From DATGLE01 sp035294325 (GTDB lineage: Bacteria; Chloroflexota; Ktedonobacteria; Ktedonobacterales; Ktedonobacteraceae), in contig DATGLE010000264.1 in NCBI GenBank assembly GCA_035294325.1, forward strand, positions 1 to 5,976: 5,976 nt of DNA, given 5' to 3'. Shown piece after piece: positions 1 to 5,755 of this stretch. Both the position numbers and the translations under genes were made by a program. The notes beneath the pieces are model-generated. The model was not told where the DNA came from. It saw only the letters and a list, made by a program, of their open reading frames with translations, and ran no database searches. Position 1 is the first letter of the stretch; every line of letters begins with the position of its first letter.

Positions 1-356
1 TCGGTCGCGGTGCGCAGGTAGCCTTCGTTGGCGATGCGCTCCTGGTAGAAGGTGAGAACGTCGGCGACGGTGGCCCAGGCGTGCAGCATGGCGATGGCCG
101 GGTCGCTCTGGTCGCGTGTGGTCAACCCCTGCAGAGGGTAAATCAGCGTGTCCGGGTCGGCGTCAGCAGGCAAGGGGGCGTTGAGATCGCCCAGGCGCAG
201 GGACAGGTTTGAGAGCCGCGCCAGCATCGTCTCTACAAAGCTGGCATAGGTGCCGACGCGGTAGAGCAGCGCGTCCAGCCCTGGCCGGTTGGCAATGCTC
301 AACGGCGTGAGTTGCTGGATGCCATCGCAGCAGCCGCAGGTAGCATTCACATTCAT
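1..356 (-). CDS. Second J-type putative baseplate assembly protein, N-terminal part (runs off the left edge)
   Basis: The first 118 residues of a large baseplate protein are present and the frame is still open at base 1. The start ATG at 356-354 overlaps the stop of the upstream J-type gene as ATGA. It is preceded by GGAGG at 368-364, seven bases away. The N-terminus has a cysteine cluster, CGCC at residues 7-10. It is followed by NRPGL (23-27), YRVGTYASF (32-40), LTTRDQSDPAIA (78-89) and WATVADVLTFYQERIANEGY (94-113). These blocks are familiar from the second 'putative baseplate assembly protein' of eCIS loci, an Afp12-like wedge component. It is clearly not a copy of its upstream neighbour, though both share the 'aYvgD-lsyYQ / adVLtFYQ' type helix followed by an aromatic-Leu-Thr-Ala motif. 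A different-frame reading of bases 163-363 is only a shadow. The C-terminal part, including any J core, is not visible. Confidence 0.85.
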   Translation of the reverse strand, partial: MNVNATCGCCDGIQQLTPLSIANRPGLDALLYRVGTYASFVETMLARLSNLSLRLGDLNAPLPADADPDTLIYPLQGLTTRDQSDPAIAMLHAWATVADVLTFYQERIANEGYLRTAT

Positions 357-3043
357 CGCCCACCCTCCATGTTCAGTGTCAATTTGCCGTGTTCGGGAAA
401 GCTCGGATCGTTGTCCAGTTGCGCAATCTCGTGCGGGCCAATGGGCAGAAATTCCTGCTGCACGTAATCCTCCGGCTCGAATAGCCGCTTGAGACCTGTG
501 ACCCTGACGCTCTGCACGCCCGGCACGGCAGCCGCTACGGCCACGAGCTTGCTCAAGGCAATGCCGACGCCAAAGGTCAGGTTATCGGGATGGAAGAAGC
601 CCTTGCGCCCGCCCGGTAGCACGCGATTGCTGAAAAGATCGAGCAGGGCCGCCTTGACATGCCCGCGCAGGAAGTTCGGCAGCACACAGATAGTGATGGC
701 AATGTCCAGCGGCACGTATTGAGCCGGAACAACCTTCAGATCATGGCCGATGCGCCGATAGTTCTCCAGGTACGCTCTCACATGATGCAGCAACGCCCGG
801 CTGGCCGTCTCCGTTTCCAGCGGGTCGATGGCGACAACGACCTCATACCAGCTTCCTGTCCAGTTCAACGTCGCCGCCGCCCGCTGGATGCGGTTGCTGC
901 TCTCCATCGCCAGGCGCGCGTAATCGTCGGTGGTGATAGCGCGCTGCAGGTCGGCGCGGAAGGCATGAGGCGCGAAAAGCCTGACCTCGTCCAGCGGCTC
1001 CGGGTCTGTTCCGCCCTGCACCGGGAACGGGTTGCGCGGCTGCAGTGTGAGGCCGGAAAATTTTGTTTTATGGAAGACAACGTGCGAGATGGCTTCCCGG
1101 CCCACGTTGCCGCGTGTGCCGTTGCCGACGCGATAGGTAGCGATGAAACTCGTACCCGCCTCTGGCATATGTCCCAGCTTGCCATCGCCGAAGCGCAGGT
1201 GCGCGAAGCCATCGTTATCCATCTCAACCACAAAATCGTCATCGTCGGGGCCGCTTTCCAGCAGGTCGGGCTGCACCGTCCACGTTTTCTCAACCGGCGC
1301 CACTTTGTCCGGCGGCCTGTTGAACGTCCCATCCGGGGCTGTGACGCTAGCAGGGCTGGTCGGCGTGAGCAGATTGCCGGCCTGATCGGCCAGCGTGCCT
1401 GTCAACTGAAGCCAGGGCAGGCATTTGCGCACGTCTTGCTGAAGAAAGCTAGCGGCGGCTGTCAGCCGAACCGGCTTCTGTGGGTCAGCAACCGCGATAG
1501 TCGTAAAGGGCGCGTCTTTCGGCAAGGGCTGCGAGAAGGTGAGCGGAGCATGCTGCAACGACGGGTTAAACACTTTCGGCACGATTTGCGTATCGCTCGG
1601 ATCACCTTCGTCCTCACACACGGCCTGCGTCGATCCCGCCTCCACGCTGCCCAGGCCCTCAGCAGGCAGCGTCTGCCCATAGTCCACCAGCAGGATATTG
1701 CCGCGCGCGACGCTGATGTTGGTGAGCAGTTCGCAGGCGGGCGCGGGGCCGATAGCGGAGAGACAGAGCGGGAAAAGCAGCGCGTCCTCTGCTCCCCAGG
1801 CAATCTCAACGATCTGTCGATTGTAGAGCGGGTCTTTAAGCGGCTTTTTGTCGGCGTCCGTGCTATCCTCGCTCTCCGTGATGACCTGTGTCAGGCGCAC
1901 GACGTGGCGATGTGTCGGGTCGGCATCGGCAGGATTGCCCGTTTTCGGGCCAAGCACCTCTTCAAAGATCAGCACATCACCTACGTTGAGGTGTAGCGAG
2001 CTGTCGGCGTTGTCCAGCGTGGCCGAGGTTGTTCCGATCGGCAGGCAGCAGTCATTTTCGCCCCAGGTATAGAAATGGATCTCGTTGTGCGCCTCGTACA
2101 GCGGGATAAGCTTCGTCGGGTCGGCCACCAGCGGCTCAAACACCTCGTAAGTATCGGGTGAAATGCCTTCCAGATCGTCGTCGCTCAGCATGGTGTCACC
2201 GACGGGGAGCGCGCCGTTGAAGCCGGTGATGAAGCAGGTATCACGCGGGTCAAGGGCGGTGTCGGCGCTGGTTTCGATAAAGAGCCAGGTACGGGCGTTG
2301 CAGCCCTCATGCATGAAGTAGTCGACCAGGCGAGCATGGCGGCGCACGGAGATGCGCTGGCGCGCCGTGTCCAGATATGCCTCGGTGGCTACAGCGTCCT
2401 GATAGTAGCTGAGGTAGTCGCCGACGTAGGCCAGCAATTCGACCAGCATGATGCCGATATCCGGCACGTGCCGCTCCTGCCAGCCGGGCATGATGAGCGC
2501 GAGACGGTCGAGAATAAGCTGCCGGAAGCTGGCGTAGTCCTTCGCCAGATAGTTGAGGTCTGGCTCCTGCAAGGCTGGCGGCGGGCAGGTATCTACCGAC
2601 TGGCAGTCCAGATCGCTCGGACAGTTGGCCTTGAACGAGAAATCCGCACAGGCATAGCGTACATCAAAGCCCGCCAGCGGCTGATCCAGTTGATGCCCTT
2701 TCTCATCGAGGGCAACCAGGCAGAGCGTGTAGGTGGAAAAGTCGCCTGCTCTGTCAACGTTGACCTGCATGCAATCGGCCAGTTCAGAGTCATCCGGGTC
2801 GCATAGCGTCACCTTCAGCGCCTTGATATGACGAATGCGCCTGCCGCCGGTGATGCGCACATTCTTTTCACTGAGATTTTCCGGCGCTCTATCCATAAAA
2901 TGCACGTACAGGATACGCTGATCGTCGGCATCCACTTCAATGTAATCGATGCCGTTCAGATCAGGCTTATCGTCTGTCCTGTGCGCCCGCACGTCATAGC
3001 GCCGCTGTCTATCGTCGCTGCATATCCGAGAAGTTTGTAACAT
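353..3043 (-). CDS. Baseplate J-type wedge protein (putative baseplate assembly protein, Afp11-like), 896 aa
   Basis: This is the large wedge protein of the baseplate. By analogy with phage gpJ/T4 gp6 and Afp11 it forms the iris around the spike hub and passes the contraction signal to the sheath. Residues 1-130 form an N-terminal beta-rich region. A cysteine cluster follows (C132, C141, C147, C153, with CPSDLDC at 141-147). Next comes the family hallmark NYLAKDYASFRQLILDR (164-180), then LLAYVGDYLSYYQDAVATEA (203-222) and SVRRHARLVDY (232-242). A long variable middle part (about 260-600) precedes the J core, with RFGDGKLG (617-624), YRVGNGTRGNVG (637-648) and QGGTDPEPLDE (676-686). The C-terminal wedge-like region contains TTDDYARLA (704-712) and ends in MEGGR. 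The chosen ATG at 3043 lies one base after the gp25 stop. An in-frame ATG at 3100 would overlap gp25 by 56 bases and add 19 basic residues without family character, so it was not used. Only a weak GGACGG precedes the start, so translation probably depends on coupling. Confidence 0.93.
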   Translation of the reverse strand: MLQTSRICSDDRQRRYDVRAHRTDDKPDLNGIDYIEVDADDQRILYVHFMDRAPENLSEKNVRITGGRRIRHIKALKVTLCDPDDSELADCMQVNVDRAGDFSTYTLCLVALDEKGHQLDQPLAGFDVRYACADFSFKANCPSDLDCQSVDTCPPPALQEPDLNYLAKDYASFRQLILDRLALIMPGWQERHVPDIGIMLVELLAYVGDYLSYYQDAVATEAYLDTARQRISVRRHARLVDYFMHEGCNARTWLFIETSADTALDPRDTCFITGFNGALPVGDTMLSDDDLEGISPDTYEVFEPLVADPTKLIPLYEAHNEIHFYTWGENDCCLPIGTTSATLDNADSSLHLNVGDVLIFEEVLGPKTGNPADADPTHRHVVRLTQVITESEDSTDADKKPLKDPLYNRQIVEIAWGAEDALLFPLCLSAIGPAPACELLTNISVARGNILLVDYGQTLPAEGLGSVEAGSTQAVCEDEGDPSDTQIVPKVFNPSLQHAPLTFSQPLPKDAPFTTIAVADPQKPVRLTAAASFLQQDVRKCLPWLQLTGTLADQAGNLLTPTSPASVTAPDGTFNRPPDKVAPVEKTWTVQPDLLESGPDDDDFVVEMDNDGFAHLRFGDGKLGHMPEAGTSFIATYRVGNGTRGNVGREAISHVVFHKTKFSGLTLQPRNPFPVQGGTDPEPLDEVRLFAPHAFRADLQRAITTDDYARLAMESSNRIQRAAATLNWTGSWYEVVVAIDPLETETASRALLHHVRAYLENYRRIGHDLKVVPAQYVPLDIAITICVLPNFLRGHVKAALLDLFSNRVLPGGRKGFFHPDNLTFGVGIALSKLVAVAAAVPGVQSVRVTGLKRLFEPEDYVQQEFLPIGPHEIAQLDNDPSFPEHGKLTLNMEGGR
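363..368 (-). promoter_or_regulatory. Ribosome binding site of the second J-type gene
   Basis: On the minus strand GGAGGG is followed after about seven bases by the ATG at 356-354. The site is formed by the last codons of the upstream J-type gene, which encode its terminal Met-Glu-Gly-Gly-Arg. Together with the ATGA overlap it fixes the start of the second J-type gene and suggests translational coupling. Confidence 0.75.
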
Positions 3044-3044
3044 G

Positions 3045-3401
3045 CTACACCGTCCGCGTAAATTGCGCTGCCTGCTGCTGATTCGTCCTACGCACGACAT
3101 ACTGGATCACAATGTTGATGGTCGATTCCTGGCTGCTCACGTCCAGCGTCTGCAACTCGATAAGATCGCCAAGCTGGCGCTGCAAGCCGGACTGAAGGGC
3201 GAATTTCAGGGCGGCGGCGAGTTCCGGGCTGGTCGGGCCGAAGATCAGGCGCTGCAAACCGCCGCCGAAATCGGGCCGGTTGACGCGCTCGCCGGGATTG
3301 GTGAACAGGAACTGCTCGATCATCTCGCGAATATGGTCATCATCCCCCGCGCTGGCTGTGTGGCCCCGGCTATCGAAGTGGAATGGATAATCGATATTCA
3401 T
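3045..3401 (-). CDS. gpW/gp25-family baseplate wedge protein (Afp9/TssE-like), 118 aa
   Basis: This is the small wedge protein that nucleates sheath assembly at the baseplate, homologous to T4 gp25, P2 gpW, Afp9 and TssE. Full family length is present. YPFHFDSRG (5-13) is followed by the helix IREMIEQFLFTNPGERVNRP (24-43), with the conserved Glu in the NPGER turn. Next comes the signature DFGGGLQRLIFGP (44-56) and a helix LAAALKFALQSGLQRQ (61-76). A closing beta segment follows, with STINIVIQYVV at 93-103. The NPGER and FGGGL motifs are the classic core that contacts the sheath and wedge. The start ATG at 3401 has a good upstream AGGGGAG, six bases away, and sits three bases after the PAAR-like stop. 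The stop is one base before the J-type start. In Afp the gp25 gene precedes the PAAR gene; here it follows. Confidence 0.95.
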   Translation of the reverse strand: MNIDYPFHFDSRGHTASAGDDDHIREMIEQFLFTNPGERVNRPDFGGGLQRLIFGPTSPELAAALKFALQSGLQRQLGDLIELQTLDVSSQESTINIVIQYVVRRTNQQQAAQFTRTV

Positions 3402-3404
3402 GCC

Positions 3405-3722
3405 TCACTCCCCTTTCGCTCGCTTCTGCGTGCTGATGACATTCAAGCCCTTGCCGGTGTTCACACAGGTAGCCTGGCTATCGTCCAGCACAACCGGGTC
3501 GCCATCGGCCGTAATACGCAGCGACGCCTTCAACCACGACGCGGTGGCGCAAAAGACGCCCGTACTGGAAGAGGCCAGTGGGCAGGCCGCGATGGTATAT
3601 TGCGTACTCTGCGTCACGATTGACATACCGCTCACCGTCACTCGTAGATTGACGTTCAGCGGCTCCGCCTGCCCGCCATCCAGGCATTGCACCGTCGCGC
3701 CCTCGTGCAGGATATAGCCCAT
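3405..3722 (-). CDS. PAAR-like spike-tip protein, 105 aa
   Basis: This small protein sits between the spike gene and gp25, the usual place of the PAAR-type tip (Afp10 position) that sharpens the spike. It starts MGYILHEGATVQCLDGG, ends in a beta-rich Thr/Val tail (LNVISTQ at 93-99), and resembles the PAAR-like family found beside split spikes. It lacks the repeated Pro-Ala-Ala-Arg motifs of canonical PAAR proteins. Visible candidate metal or disulphide residues are H6, C13, C47, C58 and C86. Other blocks are VSGMSIVT (30-37), YTIAACPL (42-49) and SLRITADGDPVVLDDSQATC (67-86). It has no C-terminal toxin extension, so it is a tip rather than an effector. The ATG at 3722 overlaps the upstream stop as TGATG and lies six bases from a strong GGAGGTGAG. 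A TTG at 3725 in the same frame would be only three bases from that site and is less likely. Family assignment is from pattern recognition; the zinc role is inferred. Confidence 0.8.
   Translation of the reverse strand: MGYILHEGATVQCLDGGQAEPLNVNLRVTVSGMSIVTQSTQYTIAACPLASSSTGVFCATASWLKASLRITADGDPVVLDDSQATCVNTGKGLNVISTQKRAKGE
3408..3414 (-). promoter_or_regulatory. Ribosome binding site of the gp25 gene
   Basis: AGGGGAG on the minus strand lies six bases before the ATG at 3401-3399. It is formed by the last three sense codons of the PAAR-like gene (Lys-Gly-Glu). Confidence 0.7.
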
Positions 3723-4231
3723 CAACTCACCTCCAGCGCGCCATCATTGATCGAAACGCTATCCGCCGAAAGCGTAACCGTTTGATCTCCATTGCTGATC
3801 TCAATTTGCTCGCTATCCATCACAATCTTCATGCCCGAATCGTTCTCAATCGTAATGCTGCCCTCATCATCATCGATGGTGATGGTAGCGATATCTGTCT
3901 TGAGCAATTTGATACTCGGCCCGCTCGCCTCCGAGGGCACTGCCATACCTGAGAGCCAGAAGCAGCCCGTCCAGATCGGGTAATCGGGATTGCCATGCTC
4001 GAACTCCACCCAGACAAAGGCATTGACCGGCGGGATAAGGTAGAGGCCAACGTTATCTCCCGCGTAGGGCAGCGCAGGCAAAGCCCAGCCGCTCTCCTGA
4101 TCGCCCAGCACGTCCTGCACCTTGACGCGCACGCGCCCCAGGCCGTTGGGGTCATCGTTATCGGTCACAATACCCCGGTACTTCCCGTGGAACGTCTGAT
4201 AGTCGTCATCCATCCCGTTCATGTCATACAT
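3722..4231 (-). CDS. Phage baseplate assembly protein V / gp5-like spike with beta-helical tail, 169 aa
   Basis: This is the central spike that hangs below the hub and is pushed through the target envelope. Residues about 15-95 form the gp5/VgrG-type OB-fold. Its blocks are YRGIVTDNDDPNGLGRVRVK (18-37), GWALPALPYAG (48-58), GLYLIPPVNAFVWVEFEHGN (62-81) and PIWTGCFW (85-92). After a short Pro/Ser linker, residues about 107-169 are alternating hydrophobic/polar beta strands in units of 8 or 9 residues rich in Asp, Glu, Asn and Ser. They begin TITIDDDEG, SITIENDSG, MKIVMDSEQ, IEISNGDQ and TVTLSADS, as in the trimeric needle of T4 gp5. No lysozyme domain is present. The ATG at 4231 has a modest GAGAG upstream; in-frame ATGs at 4222 and 4213 are possible shorter starts. 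With the gpD-like gene it makes up what VgrG carries in one chain. The stop overlaps the PAAR-like start. Confidence 0.92.
   Translation of the reverse strand: MYDMNGMDDDYQTFHGKYRGIVTDNDDPNGLGRVRVKVQDVLGDQESGWALPALPYAGDNVGLYLIPPVNAFVWVEFEHGNPDYPIWTGCFWLSGMAVPSEASGPSIKLLKTDIATITIDDDEGSITIENDSGMKIVMDSEQIEISNGDQTVTLSADSVSINDGALEVS
3726..3734 (-). promoter_or_regulatory. Strong ribosome binding site deciding the start of the PAAR-like gene
   Basis: GGAGGTGAG on the minus strand sits inside the last codons of the upstream spike gene (Leu-Glu-Val-Ser). From GGAGGT there are six bases to the ATG at 3722 but only three to the in-frame TTG at 3725, so the ATG is preferred. The overlap of stop and start (TGATG) points to translational re-initiation. 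Confidence 0.75.
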
Positions 4232-4298
4232 AGAAATCTCTCGCTTTCTTAATACCCCTGCCTCTCAATGCGCATTCGTTCCACCTACGGGATTTACA
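4232..4298. other. 67-base gap between hub and spike genes, with a 10-bp palindrome
   Basis: This is the only junction without tight coupling. It contains no convincing open frame, promoter or terminator stem with a T-run. A perfect 10-base palindrome, AATGCGCATT, lies at 4267-4276. Near the spike gene a purine-rich stretch with GAGAG provides a modest ribosome binding site. It may only be a relaxed spacer left by splitting or joining of the two spike halves. Confidence 0.4.
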
Positions 4299-5438
4299 TT
4301 AAAAGGGCGCGGGCGTGATCGAGGTGCTGAGCGAGCCGCGCCCGTCGCGAGTCAGCGTGAAATGTTGTTTGTAGTCGCCGCGCGGGCGAATTTTGACATC
4401 GTGGATCACCTGGCGCACGTAGTAGGTGCCATCGTAGCTCTGGCCCGCGCCGCGCACGTCGACGAGCCGTCGCGCTCGCAGAGCCTGCCCGTAGCGCACG
4501 GCATCCACTGTGCCGTTCGCCTTAATCGTGTCCGCCGTCGCGCTGGCGCTAGTGAACGCCTGTAAGAGGGCCTGCGCGAGGCTGAGGTTGGCGCTGTCAC
4601 GCGAAAAGACCTTGCGCAGCGCCGGGGCCGGGTTGCTGGTCAGGGCCGGCAGAAACGAGGTCGGCAGCGGAACCTGAATGGCGAGTCTGGTCAGCGGGTC
4701 GATAATGCTGATCTCCGGCTCGCTGGGCGAAAGGGCGTTGAAGTGGAAATTGATCGGCGTATCCACGTTTGTCTGCGGCCCCATATTCATCGAAAGCGCC
4801 GGTTGATGCTCGCCCTGCCGGTTTTCCGGTCCCCAGTAGGCGATATTGAATCCGGGCAGGTCGGTTGGCTCGACAAAGAAGACGAAGCCGTTACGCCGCG
4901 CCAGTTGTCGCACAAACTTCAAATCATTGCACTGCTGCGTCGGCACGCGCTCGGCGTCCGTGGGCGTATCGGTCGTCTCCGTCACCTGCGGAATGAAATC
5001 GGCGGCGCTGAGGATACTGGTGACAATATCGGAATCCTTCTGCTGTGAGTAGGTTTTGTTGCGATCCTCAAAGCTCAGTTTGATGCTGATATCCTGCCCC
5101 AGCACGCGCAGCACCGACCGTCCCGGCTCGTTGCTGGGCTGCATCTGGTGGTCGGTAATGATACCGTCGATCAACACCTGCGGCAGCCCGCCGAAAAGCA
5201 TGATGATGATGACGCGGGTTTTGATGTCCAGCACGCCGCTGCTCAGCAGCCCGTATTCCAGCAGCGAATCCCTGCCCACATTGAAATTCATCTCAAAGCC
5301 GTCGCGCTTGAGATCATTATTGATGACCTTGAGGCTGATCAGCGCATCGACCACCTCAAAAGGGGCCGGGAGCGGAACGTCCGGGCGACCGAGCAGCAGT
5401 TGCAGGCGAATGCCGAACAGGCCAATCAAATCGGGCAT
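4299..5438 (-). CDS. gpD-like spike hub (phage late control D family), 379 aa
   Basis: This is the hub of the baseplate, equivalent to T4 gp27, P2 gpD and the N-terminal part of VgrG/Afp8. It forms a trimer that joins the inner tube to the spike. Residues about 1-115 hold the first beta-barrel, with EMNFNVGRD (49-57) and QVLIDGIITDHQM (87-99). A helical linker follows, with SDIVTSILSAADF (136-148). Next is the conserved motif QQCNDLKFVRQLARRNGFVF (168-187), seen in gpD and VgrG before the second barrel. The C-terminal part contains RGAGQSYDGTYYVRQVIHDV (329-348) and YKQHFTLTRDG (356-366), the usual end of the family. No OB-fold follows, which is provided by the next gene. The ATG at 5438 overlaps the LysM stop as TGATG and has AGGGAGGT five bases upstream. 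Length is normal for stand-alone gpD-like proteins, and no frameshift is seen. Confidence 0.92.
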   Translation of the reverse strand: MPDLIGLFGIRLQLLLGRPDVPLPAPFEVVDALISLKVINNDLKRDGFEMNFNVGRDSLLEYGLLSSGVLDIKTRVIIIMLFGGLPQVLIDGIITDHQMQPSNEPGRSVLRVLGQDISIKLSFEDRNKTYSQQKDSDIVTSILSAADFIPQVTETTDTPTDAERVPTQQCNDLKFVRQLARRNGFVFFVEPTDLPGFNIAYWGPENRQGEHQPALSMNMGPQTNVDTPINFHFNALSPSEPEISIIDPLTRLAIQVPLPTSFLPALTSNPAPALRKVFSRDSANLSLAQALLQAFTSASATADTIKANGTVDAVRYGQALRARRLVDVRGAGQSYDGTYYVRQVIHDVKIRPRGDYKQHFTLTRDGRGSLSTSITPAPF

Positions 5439-5740
5439 CAGCGACCTCCCTGCGGCAGTGGAATAATCAGGCTGTGGCCGATTTGCGACTCGTCCGTGAG
5501 GTCATCCGGGCGCATGGCATTGTTGGCATCGCAGACGCGCCAGAACTGCTCCGGGTCGCCGATAAAGCGAGCGGTCACATTATCCAGCCGGTCGCCCTCT
5601 ACAACCATGTAGGTAGCAAGAGCAATCGCCGGGGTGCCGTTCGGCAGGAAGCGGCGACGCAGGTACGAAACCGTGCGTCCGTCGGCGGTCTGCATGGTGG
5701 CGACTTCGATATTGTAGTAACGGCTCGTCACAGGAAACAT
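5438..5740 (-). CDS. Small LysM-domain baseplate protein (Afp7 / gpX-like), 100 aa
   Basis: This is a LysM-fold protein of the baseplate, similar to the C-terminal LysM part of Afp7 and to phage tail protein X/T4 gp53. These sit between tube, hub and wedges; in this setting LysM mediates protein contacts rather than necessarily binding peptidoglycan. Residues 1-40 form a beta-type lead-in with YLRRRFLPNG (26-35). The LysM unit spans about 44-95: YMVVEGDRLDNVTARFIGDP (44-63), FWRVCDANNAMRPDDL (66-81) and the closing IGHSLIIPLP (87-96). No signal peptide or membrane segment is present, which argues against a secreted cell-wall protein. The start ATG at 5740 has AGAGGT five bases upstream and lies 15 bases after the stop of the tube-like gene. 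The C-terminal Gly-Gly-Arg codons double as the ribosome binding site of the next gene. Confidence 0.88.
   Translation of the reverse strand: MFPVTSRYYNIEVATMQTADGRTVSYLRRRFLPNGTPAIALATYMVVEGDRLDNVTARFIGDPEQFWRVCDANNAMRPDDLTDESQIGHSLIIPLPQGGR
5444..5451 (-). promoter_or_regulatory. Ribosome binding site of the gpD-like gene
   Basis: AGGGAGGT on the minus strand, five bases before the ATG at 5438, lies within the final Gln-Gly-Gly-Arg codons of the LysM gene. It supports the TGATG-coupled start. Confidence 0.75.
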
Positions 5741-5745
5741 ACTCC

Positions 5746-5751
5746 ACCTCT
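5746..5751 (-). promoter_or_regulatory. Ribosome binding site of the LysM gene
   Basis: AGAGGT on the minus strand lies five bases before the ATG at 5740, within the 15-base spacer after the upstream stop codon at 5758-5756. Confidence 0.65.
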
Positions 5752-5755
5752 TCTC

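Noticed and set aside
163..363. A 66-codon minus-strand frame (MGDECEC...)
   Set aside because: It overlaps the second J-type protein in another frame. The J-type frame has the recognisable motifs, the ATGA coupling and the ribosome binding site.
659..1996. A 445-codon open frame on the plus strand
   Set aside because: It lies wholly antisense to the well-supported J-type gene. Its Arg/Gln/Val-rich translation shows no recognisable domain, and long antisense frames are expected with this GC-rich codon use.
3044..3100. Upstream ATG at 3100 as start of the J-type protein
   Set aside because: It would overlap gp25 by 56 bases and add 19 basic residues not typical of the family. The ATG at 3043, one base after the gp25 stop, fits the operon pattern.
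3042..3623. A 193-codon plus-strand open frame
   Set aside because: It is antisense to gp25 and the PAAR-like gene, both recognised by strong motifs; no ribosome binding site or domain supports it.
3723..3725. TTG start for the PAAR-like protein
   Set aside because: It lies only three bases from GGAGGT, while the ATG directly after it has optimal six-base spacing and the usual TGATG overlap.
4232..4298. Internal promoter in the hub/spike gap
   Set aside because: TTGAGA-like and TATTAA-like hexamers occur, but not with a suitable spacing, so no promoter can be supported.
5196..5213. Short ATG/ATC trinucleotide run
   Set aside because: It encodes Ile-Ile-Ile-Met inside a beta strand of the gpD-like hub and is too short to call a repeat or CRISPR-like element.
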